A stretch of 64,000 nt of DNA from NCBI GenBank assembly GCA_037444625.1, contig JBBIMA010000005.1:30871-94870 (forward strand), in the 5' to 3' direction. The notes beneath the pieces are model-generated. The model ran no database searches. It had not been told where the DNA came from and worked only from the letters and a program-made list of their open reading frames with translations. This stretch comes from DTHT01 sp037444625 (GTDB taxonomy: Bacteria > Acidobacteriota > Terriglobia > Bryobacterales > Bryobacteraceae). This document shows, one piece after another, positions 45,921 through 54,241 of this stretch (its first letter is position 1; the number at the start of each line of letters is the position of its first letter). The translations under genes were made by a program, and so were the position numbers.

Positions 45921-46607
45921 ATGGGCTTGTTGGCCGGAACGCTCAGGACCGCTCACCGCTGGCGCCTCGTCCCCTCCCCAGAGACGCCCAGGGAACTCAT
46001 CCGGGATTTCCTGCGCCCCGCCCTGCGCGCCGTGCCCGCCGCCCTGGCGGCGCGCCTGGGCCCGGTGCTGATCTCGACCGCGCCCCTCCTGGAGCGGCCC
46101 GAGGTCACCTCCCGCTGGCGCCTCGGTCCGGAGGGGCTGGAAATCGGCCTTGCACTGGGGGAGGCCGAGCCGCACGACGTCGCCCTCGAGTTGCTGCTCG
46201 CCATCGGCCAGGCGCTCTGGGAGCTGCTGCAACCCGGCGAACACGCCGCCTGGCTGGAACTACTCGGGCGCGAAATCCAAGCGGGCGTCCCCGGAGAAAT
46301 TGACGAGGCGGCCCTGGAGGCCAAACGAAGGCTGCTGGCCGGGGCGGCCTCGGCCCGCAGCCCGCGCCGGCTGGAGGCTTACGCACGGGCCTCCTTCGCC
46401 GGAACGGCCGCCGAGTATGTGCACTGCCTCTGGCACGACGTGACGATCCGAACCGGGCCGGAATACCTCCCCGCGCAATGGCTGCGCGCGCGCTTGGAGC
46501 TGCTGGCGCGCTGGTTCCCGCCCGATCGCGGCTACCGGCTGTTCCCCTCGCGGCCGCCTCAGCGCGGCGGCGGCAAGGCGGGGGCCTCCGAACCCAACCC
46601 GGCGTAA
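45921..46607 (+). CDS. conserved-looking hypothetical protein
   Basis: Predicted 228-residue protein, not recognised. It is helix-rich with many Leu, Ala, Arg and Glu and no signal or long membrane segment. A helical stretch APLLERPEVTSRWRLGPEGL precedes a region ELLLAIGQALWELLQPGEH, and the C terminus is basic and Pro-rich. The ATG at 45921 is chosen because upstream in-frame sequence lies inside the glycosidase gene. Its last 49 bases overlap, tail to tail, the opposite-strand gene ending at 46559, so one of the two C termini may be annotated too long. It could belong with the glycosidase operon, 47 bases upstream. Confidence 0.5.
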   Translation: MGLLAGTLRTAHRWRLVPSPETPRELIRDFLRPALRAVPAALAARLGPVLISTAPLLERPEVTSRWRLGPEGLEIGLALGEAEPHDVALELLLAIGQALWELLQPGEHAAWLELLGREIQAGVPGEIDEAALEAKRRLLAGAASARSPRRLEAYARASFAGTAAEYVHCLWHDVTIRTGPEYLPAQWLRARLELLARWFPPDRGYRLFPSRPPQRGGGKAGASEPNPA

Positions 46608-47356
46608 GTCTCCTTGACGCGCACCACCTTGCCGCCTTCAAAGGTGACGAAGACCATGCGCCCGGGCGGCTGGCCGTAAATCCAGTCCTCCAGCTCCCGG
46701 CCTTCGACCGTCTCGCGCACCTTGCGCACCGGGCGGCCCAGGGCCAACAACACCTGTTCGCGGTCCATGCCTTCGACGGCGCGCTTGTCTTTGATCGCCT
46801 GCTGAATCGGGGCAGGAAGGGTCTCGACGTAGTGTTCGGTGGCCGAGCGCTTCTCGAAATCCAGCACCGGCGCCAGCAGTTTCTTGACCTCGGCCGCTTT
46901 CATAGGCGGCAGGCGGCGGTGAAACAGGATGGCCAGCGAGGTGCCCCCCGGCGCCGCCGTGTAAGGACCGGTGGCCAGCGGCGCCGTGCGCGTCCCGACC
47001 CCCACTTGCACGCGCTCGTACCACTTGCGGCCGCCCTTGAAGCCGCCGTTGATCTCCAGCACGATCCGGTCGGCCTCGAGCGAGACCTTGGTGATCTGGA
47101 CCAAATCCCCCGCCCGGGCGGCCGGGCCGTGCTCGCGAGCCAGGGCCTGCCATTCGGCCTTGTCGTAAGCGCCGCCGGGCTCGAAGGCCAGGGCCTTCTT
47201 GGAGCGCGGCAGCAGGACCCGGGCGGTGGCATACTCGGCGCTCAAGCCCCGGATCAGCTCGATTCGCTCCTCCGGGCTCAGCTCGCGGGCCTTCTCCGGG
47301 GCGCCGGCCGCCAGCACCGCCCCCGCCAGCGCCGGAGCCAGAAATCGCTTGCGCAC
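46559..47356 (-). CDS. exported hypothetical protein with BamE/SmpA-like C-terminal part
   Basis: Predicted 265-residue protein. A signal peptide is likely (RKRFLAPALAGAVLAAGAP). The central region (about 75-150) has beta strands around RIVLEINGGFKGGRKWYERV. The C-terminal 65 residues follow the SmpA/OmlA pattern: GMDREQVLLALGRPVRK, then LEDWIYGQPPG and a final beta strand FVTFEGGKVVRVKETYAG. That fold often binds envelope proteins or peptidoglycan. The GTG start directly abuts the stop of the CPBP gene, so the two are cotranslated. The role is not known. Confidence 0.6.
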   Translation of the reverse strand: MRKRFLAPALAGAVLAAGAPEKARELSPEERIELIRGLSAEYATARVLLPRSKKALAFEPGGAYDKAEWQALAREHGPAARAGDLVQITKVSLEADRIVLEINGGFKGGRKWYERVQVGVGTRTAPLATGPYTAAPGGTSLAILFHRRLPPMKAAEVKKLLAPVLDFEKRSATEHYVETLPAPIQQAIKDKRAVEGMDREQVLLALGRPVRKVRETVEGRELEDWIYGQPPGRMVFVTFEGGKVVRVKETYAGLGSEAPALPPPR

Positions 47357-48211
47357 TCAGGCCTCCCGCCGAGCCCGCAGCAGGAAGGCCTCCTGGCGCA
47401 CCACCGGAGCCCTTCGCAGGCCGGCCAACAGCGCCAAGATGACGGCCGTCGTCAGGATGCTGGCCTCCAGCCCGTACTCGCCGCCGCTCCAGAGCGTCCC
47501 GGCCTTCCAGCGCACCGCGTAGCCCGTCACATTCATTGTAAACCCGCTGAGCGGCACACCCGCCAACGGCAGGGCCCAGTTCCAGCCCAGATGCAGCCCG
47601 ATGGGCAGCCACAGATCCCCGCTCCGCCAGAAAGCGTAGCCCAGCAACACGCCCCAGCCGAAGGTGTTCGCTACTCCCAGCGGCGTGATCGCCAGGTTGG
47701 CGGTGTGCGCCAGCGCAAACAGAACGCTCACGGGCAGGATGGCGGCCGGCGGCCCCAGTGCTCCCAGCAACACCTGAAAGCCGTAGCCGTGGAACAACAT
47801 CTCTTCGCCCACCGCGCCCAGCAGCAACAGCACGCCCACCAGCAGGGCCGTCCCCCAGCTCGCCTCGGCACCGGCTACGGCTTCCAGCTCGGCGGCCGGG
47901 CTAAGCAGTGCGCCGCCCAGGACCAGCGCCGCCGCGCCCGCGCCCCCGCCCAAGCCCACCAGCAGGTTTCGCCGCCCGGCGGCCGTCCAGGCGAAGCCCA
48001 CCTCGGTCAGTCCCGCACCTTCATAGACCCGCATCAGGGCCGCATTGGCCAATCCGGCCGAGAGGAACACCGCCAGCGCGCTGGTGACAAGCAGATTGCC
48101 CGAGACCCAGTAAAGCACCGTGCCCAGCAGCCTCAGCCCCACCAGGCTGAGCACGGCAAAGACCGCCAGCCGGACCGCCACCCGCCAGCGGTGCTCGGCA
48201 AGGCGCAGCAT
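47357..48211 (-). CDS. CPBP/Abi-family intramembrane metalloprotease-like protein
   Basis: Predicted 284-residue protein with about seven to eight membrane helices. CPBP motifs are visible: EEMLFHGY at 136-143, FALAH ending at His169 and LHLGWN with His207 and Asn211. The usual EExxxR is EExxxH here because residue 141 is His, which could alter activity. Members act as prenyl-protein proteases, in bacteriocin immunity or in membrane-protein quality control. It is the middle gene of a minus-strand operon (GHMP kinase, CPBP, secreted protein). Confidence 0.78.
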   Translation of the reverse strand: MLRLAEHRWRVAVRLAVFAVLSLVGLRLLGTVLYWVSGNLLVTSALAVFLSAGLANAALMRVYEGAGLTEVGFAWTAAGRRNLLVGLGGGAGAAALVLGGALLSPAAELEAVAGAEASWGTALLVGVLLLLGAVGEEMLFHGYGFQVLLGALGPPAAILPVSVLFALAHTANLAITPLGVANTFGWGVLLGYAFWRSGDLWLPIGLHLGWNWALPLAGVPLSGFTMNVTGYAVRWKAGTLWSGGEYGLEASILTTAVILALLAGLRRAPVVRQEAFLLRARREA

Positions 48212-48224
48212 AGGCGCACCGCTC

Positions 48225-49229
48225 TCAATCGCTGCGGACTTCGACGCCGCGCTCGGCCACGCGCACCGGCAGCACTTCGGCGCCGGCCCGCTGGATCGCA
48301 GCGGCCACTCGGGGCGCCGCGCCTCGTTCCACCAGGAAGAACACGCATCCCCCGCCTCCGGCCCCGCAGGCCTTGGCCCCCAGAGCCCCCGCCCGCCGGG
48401 CGAGCTGCACCAAACGGTCTATCAGGGGCGTCGAGATGCCCGGGTGATTCCGGCGCCGGTGGGCCCATTCCTCGCGCAGCAGGCGCCCGGCTTCGTTCCA
48501 GTCGCCCCGCTCCAGCGCCCGGCGCATGGCCTGGGCGATGGCGGCGATGCAGTCGAAGTTGCGGTGCACCTTGCGGTCCCCGTCCAGGTGGGCTTTCATC
48601 ACCTCCCAGTTGTTGATGGCCGAAACGCGCGGCGAGCCGGTATAGGCCAGCACGATGCGCTGATTGAAGTCCTCCAGATCCACGGGGATCGCCTTGCGCA
48701 GGACGCCGGCCGGACTCAGCTCGACCGCATTCACGCCCCCGTACATCGCCGGGTAGTAGTCCTGCGAGCCGGTGGGCACGCGAATGATTTGGGCCTCGAT
48801 GTTCTGGCAGATCTCCCGGAGCTGCTCCAGCCCGTAGTTCGCCCCGGTCAGCCGGTTCAGCACGCTGGCGATGGCGATGATCAAGGTCGAGGAGCCCGCA
48901 ATGCCCCCGCCGGCGGGCGATTCCGAATCGGTGTGAAGCTCCAGGCCGGCGCGCGGGCCGAAGAAGCGGATCAGGTGGGCCGCCAGGGGCAGGCGGTAGC
49001 GGCCGGCCAGGCGGAGGGCCTCCAGGGAATCGAACGCCTCCCGCCCGGCCAGATCCCGCGATTCAAGGATGATCCGGGAGTCCGGGCGGGTCTCCAGCAG
49101 GCAGCTCGCGTACCGGTTGATGGCGAAGTTCACCGTCACCGATCCGGGATGATACAAGTACAGGGGCCAGATATCCAGCGTGCCCCCGGCTATATCTACA
49201 CGGCAGGGAGCTCGGGCGGAAAGTCGCAT
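48225..49229 (-). CDS. GHMP-family sugar kinase, heptose-7-phosphate-kinase-like
   Basis: Predicted 334-residue cytoplasmic kinase. Motif 1 is RAPCRVDIAGGTLDIWPLYL, motif 2 the ATP-binding ESPAGGGIAGSSTLIIAI and motif 3 KACGAGGGGCVFFLVE. The order and length fit the D-glycero-D-manno-heptose 7-phosphate kinase (HddA) or galactokinase branch rather than mevalonate or homoserine kinases. The SQDYYPAMYGGVNAVE segment supports the HddA-like type. No other heptose genes adjoin. The ATG at 49229 is followed by a standard frame; TATAGT (49254-49249, minus) lies 19 bases upstream. It is divergent from peptide deformylase. Confidence 0.78.
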   Translation of the reverse strand: MRLSARAPCRVDIAGGTLDIWPLYLYHPGSVTVNFAINRYASCLLETRPDSRIILESRDLAGREAFDSLEALRLAGRYRLPLAAHLIRFFGPRAGLELHTDSESPAGGGIAGSSTLIIAIASVLNRLTGANYGLEQLREICQNIEAQIIRVPTGSQDYYPAMYGGVNAVELSPAGVLRKAIPVDLEDFNQRIVLAYTGSPRVSAINNWEVMKAHLDGDRKVHRNFDCIAAIAQAMRRALERGDWNEAGRLLREEWAHRRRNHPGISTPLIDRLVQLARRAGALGAKACGAGGGGCVFFLVERGAAPRVAAAIQRAGAEVLPVRVAERGVEVRSD

Positions 49230-49291
49230 GGTCGCGCCGAATCCGAATACTATAGCGAAACCGGCGGGCGTCCGGTTGTAGGATGGTAGCC

Positions 49292-49807
49292 ATGCCCGCC
49301 CGGCGGATTCTCCAGTTAGGCGATCCCATGCTGCGCGAGGTCTCCCGCCCGGCGGATTCGCCCGACCAGCTCCGGCTTTTGCTGCGCGACCTGCGCGCCA
49401 CCCTGGCCGAGTTCCGCCGCACGCACGGCTTCGGCCGGGGCATCAGCGCCGTGCAGATCGGCGAGCCGGTGCGCGTCATCTACATCGAGTTCGAGGGCCG
49501 GGCCTACTCGCTGGTCAACCCCGAGTTCGAATGGCTCAGCCCGGAGACGTTTCGCCTCTGGGACGACTGCTTCTCGTTCCCCGACCTGTTGGTGTACCTG
49601 GAGCGCTCCTGCCAATGCCGCCTGCGCTACCAGGATCCGGCCGGCGAGACTCAACGCCTACAGGCCGACGGGGCGCTGGCCGAACTGCTCCAGCACGAGA
49701 TGGATCACCTGGAGGGGATCCTGGCCGTGGACCGGGCCCTGGACCGGATGAGCCTGGCCACCCGCAGCGAATACCTGCGGCGCTACCGCCCCGGAGGCCG
49801 GTTGTAA
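49292..49807 (+). CDS. def: peptide deformylase-like protein with atypical motifs
   Basis: Predicted 171-residue metalloenzyme that would remove formyl from nascent N termini. Catalytic residues are present: Gln55 in GISAVQIG, Cys93 and the HEMDH of ELLQHEMDHLEG (His135, His139). The classic EGCLS is WDDCFSFPD here, so this is a divergent, probably type III-like, member that may not be the housekeeping enzyme. ATG 49292 is preferred to ATG 49283 because it gives the usual N terminus MPARRILQLGDPMLRE. TAGGAT (49279-49284) ends 7 bases before it. rraA-like gene follows after 9 bases. Confidence 0.75.
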   Translation: MPARRILQLGDPMLREVSRPADSPDQLRLLLRDLRATLAEFRRTHGFGRGISAVQIGEPVRVIYIEFEGRAYSLVNPEFEWLSPETFRLWDDCFSFPDLLVYLERSCQCRLRYQDPAGETQRLQADGALAELLQHEMDHLEGILAVDRALDRMSLATRSEYLRRYRPGGRL

Positions 49808-49816
49808 AATGGCCGC

Positions 49817-50566
49817 ATGAAACTGGCACGCAGGCATCTTCTGGTTTGCTCTCCCCTGGCCTTGCTGCTGGCCGCCGGCTACCAAGCCGCCCAGCGAGCC
49901 GGCGCCCCCGCCGGGGATCCGCTGATCGAAGGTTTCAAGAAGACCACCGTGGCTTCGGTGGCCGACGCGGTGGATCAGGTCGTCGGCCGGCGCGGCTTCC
50001 TGGCCCACGATGTGCGGCCGCAAGTGCCGGGGGCCTTCGTCGGTCGCGCTACGACCGCTCTGCTGCGGCCGGCGCCGCCCGAGAAAGCCACCCCCGCTCT
50101 GAGCGCCAAACACTCCATCGAGATGATTGACAACGCCCGGCCGGGCCAGGTCGGCGTGATCGTCATCGAGAAGAGCCTGGACGTGGCCGCCCTGGGCGGT
50201 TTGATGGGGACCACCGCCAAGGCGCGGGGCATGGCGGGCATGGTGGTGGACGGCAGCGTGCGGGACGTGGCCGAGTTGCGCGCCTTGCCCCTGCCGGTCT
50301 ACGCCCGCGGGGTAGTTCCCTCCTCCAGCGTGGGGCGCTGGGCCAGCGTGGGCCGGGACATCCCGGTGGAGTGCGCGGGGGTTACCGTGCGTCCCGGGGA
50401 CATCATCGTGGCGGGCGAGGACGGGGTGGTAGTGGTTCCCTCTGAGAAGGCCGAAGCGGTGCTTCAGCGCGCCCGAGAGATTGACGCCCGGGAAAGCAAG
50501 ATGGTTCCCCTAATCAAGCAGTACAAATCTCTCCAAAAAGTGGTGGAAATGTTCAATCGGATTTAG
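49817..50566 (+). CDS. RraA-like aldolase family protein with N-terminal signal
   Basis: Predicted 249-residue protein of the RraA/HMG-aldolase family. The core is VIEKSLDVAALGGLMGTTAKARG followed by VVDGSVRDVAELRALPLPVYARG, with the metal/substrate-binding Arg-Asp of GSVRD. Characterised relatives are oxaloacetate decarboxylases, aldolases or RNase E inhibitors. Unlike those, this one starts with a hydrophobic segment (HLLVCSPLALLLAAGYQAA) like a signal peptide or anchor. TAAAAT ends 6 bases before the ATG, overlapping the deformylase stop region. The C terminus continues with a helical tail. Confidence 0.78.
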   Translation: MKLARRHLLVCSPLALLLAAGYQAAQRAGAPAGDPLIEGFKKTTVASVADAVDQVVGRRGFLAHDVRPQVPGAFVGRATTALLRPAPPEKATPALSAKHSIEMIDNARPGQVGVIVIEKSLDVAALGGLMGTTAKARGMAGMVVDGSVRDVAELRALPLPVYARGVVPSSSVGRWASVGRDIPVECAGVTVRPGDIIVAGEDGVVVVPSEKAEAVLQRAREIDARESKMVPLIKQYKSLQKVVEMFNRI

Positions 50567-50608
50567 GCCGCCGTCCCGACCGGCTAAGCAGTTCGTTCTG
50601 CTAAAGTC

Positions 50609-50624
50609 CGGCGGGGCTCCGCCG
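50609..50624 (+). other. stem-loop between rraA-like and PilZ genes
   Basis: CGGCGG and CCGCCG form a 6-bp stem with a 4-base loop, followed by AAGGGG, the ribosome site of the PilZ gene. No T run follows, so it is more likely a leader structure or a weak attenuator than a terminator. Confidence 0.35.
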
Positions 50625-50637
50625 ATCAAGGGGATGT

Positions 50638-51033
50638 ATGCGGGAGCGTCGCGCGGAACCGCGCTTGCTCTGCGCGGACCTCATTGACGTCCACTGGACC
50701 GATGAGTCCGGGCGGCAGCGCCATCTGCTGGCCAACCTGGAAGACATCTCTCACTCCGGCGCCTGCCTGCAACTGGACACCCCCATCCCCGAACACACTC
50801 TCCTGCGCCTGGCTCATCCCAAGCTGGAAGTCGTCGGGCGCGTCCGCTACTGCGTCTTCCGGGAAACCGGTTACTTTTTGGGCATTCGCTTCGAACCCGG
50901 TTTTCAATGGTCCCGCCGGCGCTTCCGCCCCAAACACCTGTTGGATCCCCGCCGCCTCTGGGGCCCGCCCGCCAAGAAGCCGCCCCATAAATTCTTCGGC
51001 GAGGGCGGCGGAGATCCGGAGGCCCTTCAGTAA
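50638..51033 (+). CDS. PilZ domain protein
   Basis: Predicted 131-residue cytoplasmic protein. It contains the c-di-GMP signature RxxxR (RRAEPR at 4-9) and LEDISHSGACLQL matching D/NxSxxG, followed by beta strands typical of PilZ. The C-terminal 30 residues are basic and Pro-rich. PilZ proteins bind cyclic di-GMP to control motility, export or adhesion; no cyclase lies nearby. AAGGGG (50628-50633) is a good ribosome site. Its end overlaps the E1-beta gene by 7 bases, tail to tail. Confidence 0.85.
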   Translation: MRERRAEPRLLCADLIDVHWTDESGRQRHLLANLEDISHSGACLQLDTPIPEHTLLRLAHPKLEVVGRVRYCVFRETGYFLGIRFEPGFQWSRRRFRPKHLLDPRRLWGPPAKKPPHKFFGEGGGDPEALQ

Positions 51034-51998
51034 GCGCAGAGCTGCCGCGCCCGCTCGGCCACCAGCGCGGCGTTGGGCAGAAAGGCGTCCTCCAGCGGGG
51101 GGCTGAAGGGGACCGGCGTGTCGGGCGCCGCGATGCGGACCACCGGGGCGTCCAGGTGCTCGAAGGCCTTTTCCGCGATGCGCGCGGCGATTTCCCCGCC
51201 CACGCCCCCGGTCAGGGTGGCTTCGTGCAGCACCAGGGCGCGCGAGGTCTTGTGCACGCTGGCCAGCACCGTCTCCTCGTCCAGCGGCAGCAGGGTGCGC
51301 AGGTCCACAATCTCGGCCGAAACGCCCTCCCGCTCGAGGCTCTGAGCGGCTTCGGCCGCCACCCAAACCATCGCCCCATAAGTGATGATCGAGAGGTCCT
51401 TCCCCGGGCGGAACACGGCGGCGCGGCCCAGCGGCACCGTATAGTCTCCGGGCGGAATCTCCTGCTTGATCCTCCGGTAGAGCGCCTTGTGCTCGAAGAA
51501 GATCACCGGGTCGTTGTCCCGGATGGCCGCCTTGATCAGCCCCTTGGCGTCATAGGCGGTGGCCGGCATCACCACCTTCAGGCCCGGCGTGTGCACGAAC
51601 CAGGCTTCGTTGCTCTGGGAATGGAACGGCCCGCCGTGTACGCCCGCCCCGCAGGGCGCCCGAACCACCATGGGCACCGCGGCGCCCCAGCGATAGCGGC
51701 ACTTGGCGGCGAAATTGACGATCTGATCGAAGGCGCAGGAGATGAAGTCGGCGAACTGCATCTCGGCCACGGGCCGAAGGCCCAGCAGGGCCGCGCCGAT
51801 GGCCGCGCCCGCGATGGCCGACTCCGACAGGGGCGTATCAATCACGCGCCTCTCGCCGAAGCGCTCCAACATGCCCGCCGTGATCTTGAAGGCGCCCCCG
51901 TAAACCCCGATGTCCTCGCCCAGCAGCAAGACATCCGGGTCGCGCTCCATCTCCTCCCAGATGCCCTGGCGGATGGCCTCCAGGTAGGTGACCGGCAT
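51027..51998 (-). CDS. 2-oxo-acid dehydrogenase E1, beta subunit
   Basis: Predicted 323-residue subunit of the pyruvate or branched-chain 2-oxo-acid dehydrogenase. Conserved segments include GGAFKITAGMLERFGERRVIDTPLSE, FADFISCAFDQIVNFAAKCRYR (split for length), VRAPCGAGVHGGPFHSQSNE and TGGVGGEIAARIAEKAF. It begins 3 bases after the alpha gene. E2 and E3 subunits are not in the window. Specificity between pyruvate and branched-chain acids cannot be decided from the motifs alone. Confidence 0.9.
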   Translation of the reverse strand: MPVTYLEAIRQGIWEEMERDPDVLLLGEDIGVYGGAFKITAGMLERFGERRVIDTPLSESAIAGAAIGAALLGLRPVAEMQFADFISCAFDQIVNFAAKCRYRWGAAVPMVVRAPCGAGVHGGPFHSQSNEAWFVHTPGLKVVMPATAYDAKGLIKAAIRDNDPVIFFEHKALYRRIKQEIPPGDYTVPLGRAAVFRPGKDLSIITYGAMVWVAAEAAQSLEREGVSAEIVDLRTLLPLDEETVLASVHKTSRALVLHEATLTGGVGGEIAARIAEKAFEHLDAPVVRIAAPDTPVPFSPPLEDAFLPNAALVAERARQLCAY

Positions 51999-52001
51999 GG
52001 C

Positions 52002-53024
52002 TCAGCTCGCTTCGTAAACGTTGGCGCTCAGCTCGGAGGGGTCCGGGAAAGGACTCTTTTCGGCCCATTCCACCGCCTCGTCAATCTCCCGACGCAGCGA
52101 GGCGTACAGCTCGTCGAGATCCCGCCGGTCCGCCCACCCCCGTTCCAGCATGAGCCGTTCGGTCCGCAGGATGGGATCCTTGGCCGCCCACTCCTCGAAC
52201 AGATGCTTGGGCACGTACTCGGCCGGGTCGTGCGCCGAGTGGCCCGACATGCGAAACGTCTTGCACTCGACCAGATAAGGGCCGCCGCCCTGGCGGGCAT
52301 GGGCCGCCGCCCGGCCCACCGCCCGGTAGACGGCGAAGGGGTCGTTGCCGTCCGCGATTTCCGCCGGGATCCCGTAGGCCGGTCCCCGGTCGGCCACGTT
52401 GGCGCAGGCCATCTGCCGCTCCAGCGGCGTCGAGTAGGCGTACTGGTTGTTGTTGCAGACCAGCACCAGGGGCAGCTTCAGCACGGCGGCCAGGTTCACG
52501 CCTTCGTGCCAGTCGCCCCGGCTGGTGGCCCCGTCGCCGAAGAACACGTAGACGATGTTGGACGAGCCGCGGTACTTCAGGGCCAACGCCGCCCCGGCCG
52601 CCACCGGCACCGCCGCGCCGATGGCGCTGATGATGGCCACCAGCCTGCGCCCCATGTCGCCCATGTGCATGTTGCCGTCCTTGCCGCGGGTCAAGCCCCC
52701 GACGCGGCCCATGTATTGGGCAAACACCTGGCGCGGGTGTACTCCCCGGATGAAGTACAGGGCCAGGTCCCGGTGGCAGGGAAACAGCACATCGTCGGGC
52801 TCGGCCGTCAGGCCGGCGCCTACCGAAATGGCCTCCTGGCCTCGTCCCGAGTAAACGCCCCCAACGATCTTTCCCTGCCGGTACAGCTTGCGCTCGATGC
52901 GCTCCTCCACCTCGCGCATCAGGAACATGTAATGCAGAAAACGCCAGGCAAGATCGGCCTCGGGATCGGTTCCCGCGGCCTGCGGCTCGGCCGGCGGCAG
53001 TGGAACGGCTTTCACGGCAGCCAT
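52002..53024 (-). CDS. 2-oxo-acid dehydrogenase E1, alpha subunit
   Basis: Predicted 340-residue thiamine-diphosphate-binding subunit that decarboxylates the 2-oxo acid. The ThDP motif is FFGDGATSRGDWHEGVNLAAV with NNNQYAYSTP after it. The phosphorylation-loop region YRMSG-like (TFRMSGHSAHDPAEY) is present. It is followed by the beta gene and both form one E1. TAGGAGC is the ribosome site. TATACT on the minus strand (53074-53069) lies 44 bases upstream, so this transcript has a real leader. Confidence 0.9.
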   Translation of the reverse strand: MAAVKAVPLPPAEPQAAGTDPEADLAWRFLHYMFLMREVEERIERKLYRQGKIVGGVYSGRGQEAISVGAGLTAEPDDVLFPCHRDLALYFIRGVHPRQVFAQYMGRVGGLTRGKDGNMHMGDMGRRLVAIISAIGAAVPVAAGAALALKYRGSSNIVYVFFGDGATSRGDWHEGVNLAAVLKLPLVLVCNNNQYAYSTPLERQMACANVADRGPAYGIPAEIADGNDPFAVYRAVGRAAAHARQGGGPYLVECKTFRMSGHSAHDPAEYVPKHLFEEWAAKDPILRTERLMLERGWADRRDLDELYASLRREIDEAVEWAEKSPFPDPSELSANVYEAS

Positions 53025-53152
53025 CGGGCGCTCCTAGCAACCGGATTCAGCAGTCCAAAGGCAGTAGTATACGCTATTCGGCCGCCCCTTCCCAGGGCGG
53101 GACGGCCCTCCCCCGGCCGCGGGCGCACCCTTCGCCCGGTCGGCCCGAATCC

Positions 53153-54031
53153 TCAAAACGGCAGGTCCTTCTTGGGGCTGGCCACCATCGCGCTGCGCAG
53201 GTAGTTGAACGGGTTGATCGGGTTGCCCGCCAGGCGCACCTCGTAATGCAGGTGCGGCGCCGTCACCCGGCCCGACGTTCCCACCCCGCCGATGACCTCT
53301 CCCCGGCGGATCTCCTGGCCCGCAATCACCGAAATCCGCGACAGATGCGCGTACCAGGTTTGCATGCCCTGCCCGTGATCAATCACCACCAGCCGGCCGT
53401 AGCCGCTCATGTAGCCGGCCTGCACCACCAGCCCGTCCGCCGTAGCTTTCACCGGAGAACCGTAAGGCGCGCAGATATCCACCCCCTTGTGGAAACTGCC
53501 CTCCCCGGAAAACGGATCAATGCGCATCCCCCACGCCCCTTGCAGGCGGCCCTCGACCGGCCAGATGCTCGGACGCACATTCAGCCGCCAGCGCGCCATG
53601 AAGGGACGAAGCCGGGTCAGGTTGGCGCTGCGCAGAAAGTTGTACTCCTCCAGCGACTCGTGGAAGCTCGGCACCAACCGGCCCTCCCCGGAAATGTCGG
53701 CCGGGCCTTCCAGTTTCTCTTTGATGCCGTAGGCCACCGAGACCTGCGTGGCGAAAAGCTGGAGGGTGGCGAGCTGGTCGTGCGTCTGGTCGGCCACCCG
53801 CTGGAGGTTCTCGTAGCGCGTGCGCAGCGATTGGACCTCCTGCCGCAGCGAGTTGTAATGGGCCACCTTCCAGACCATGCGCACGTAGCTGGAGACGAAG
53901 CCGAACATGGACACGCAGCCCAGCAGTGCAAAGCCCAGGACCAGATAAACCACCCGCTGGGGAACCTGAACCCTGCGAAGCCTGCCGTGCAAGGAATGGG
54001 CCAGAACGACGATGAAGTACGACTGCTGCAT
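53153..54031 (-). CDS. M23 family peptidase with membrane anchor
   Basis: Predicted 292-residue periplasmic peptidase or septal regulator. One membrane helix near residues 28-45 (VVYLVLGFALLGCVSMFGFV) is followed by a coiled coil (HYNSLRQEVQSLRTRYENLQ region). The C-terminal LytM domain has the zinc motifs FHKGVDICAPYG and HLHYEVR, and HGQGMQTWYAHLS between them. Both metal motifs look intact, so it may cleave peptidoglycan rather than only regulate amidases. ATG 54031 is used instead of an upstream in-frame ATG because it gives a short cytoplasmic N terminus. Confidence 0.88.
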   Translation of the reverse strand: MQQSYFIVVLAHSLHGRLRRVQVPQRVVYLVLGFALLGCVSMFGFVSSYVRMVWKVAHYNSLRQEVQSLRTRYENLQRVADQTHDQLATLQLFATQVSVAYGIKEKLEGPADISGEGRLVPSFHESLEEYNFLRSANLTRLRPFMARWRLNVRPSIWPVEGRLQGAWGMRIDPFSGEGSFHKGVDICAPYGSPVKATADGLVVQAGYMSGYGRLVVIDHGQGMQTWYAHLSRISVIAGQEIRRGEVIGGVGTSGRVTAPHLHYEVRLAGNPINPFNYLRSAMVASPKKDLPF

Positions 54032-54123
54032 GGAGTTCTCTCGTAACCGGTGCGGGCCGTACGCGAAGGCACTCCACCCGCAGTACTGCAACCGTCAGCC
54101 TACGTCCGTGAAACGAACTTGAG

Positions 54124-54153
54124 ACTTTACCAACTCCGCCGGGCGGCTGTCAA
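54124..54153 (-). promoter_or_regulatory. promoter of the M23 peptidase gene
   Basis: On the minus strand TTGACA (54153-54148), an 18-base spacer and TAAAGT (54129-54124). Transcription would start about 85 bases before the ATG at 54031. The rest of 54032-54241 shows no gene, only a GC-rich run near 54160-54235. Confidence 0.55.
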
Positions 54154-54241
54154 GCGCCCCGGGCGGGGCAAAATTCGCCTCGGCCGGCCTCCCCGGACCC
54201 CCGCCCCGGCCGCCGGGCGGGCCCGGGCCCGACCGGAGGCT

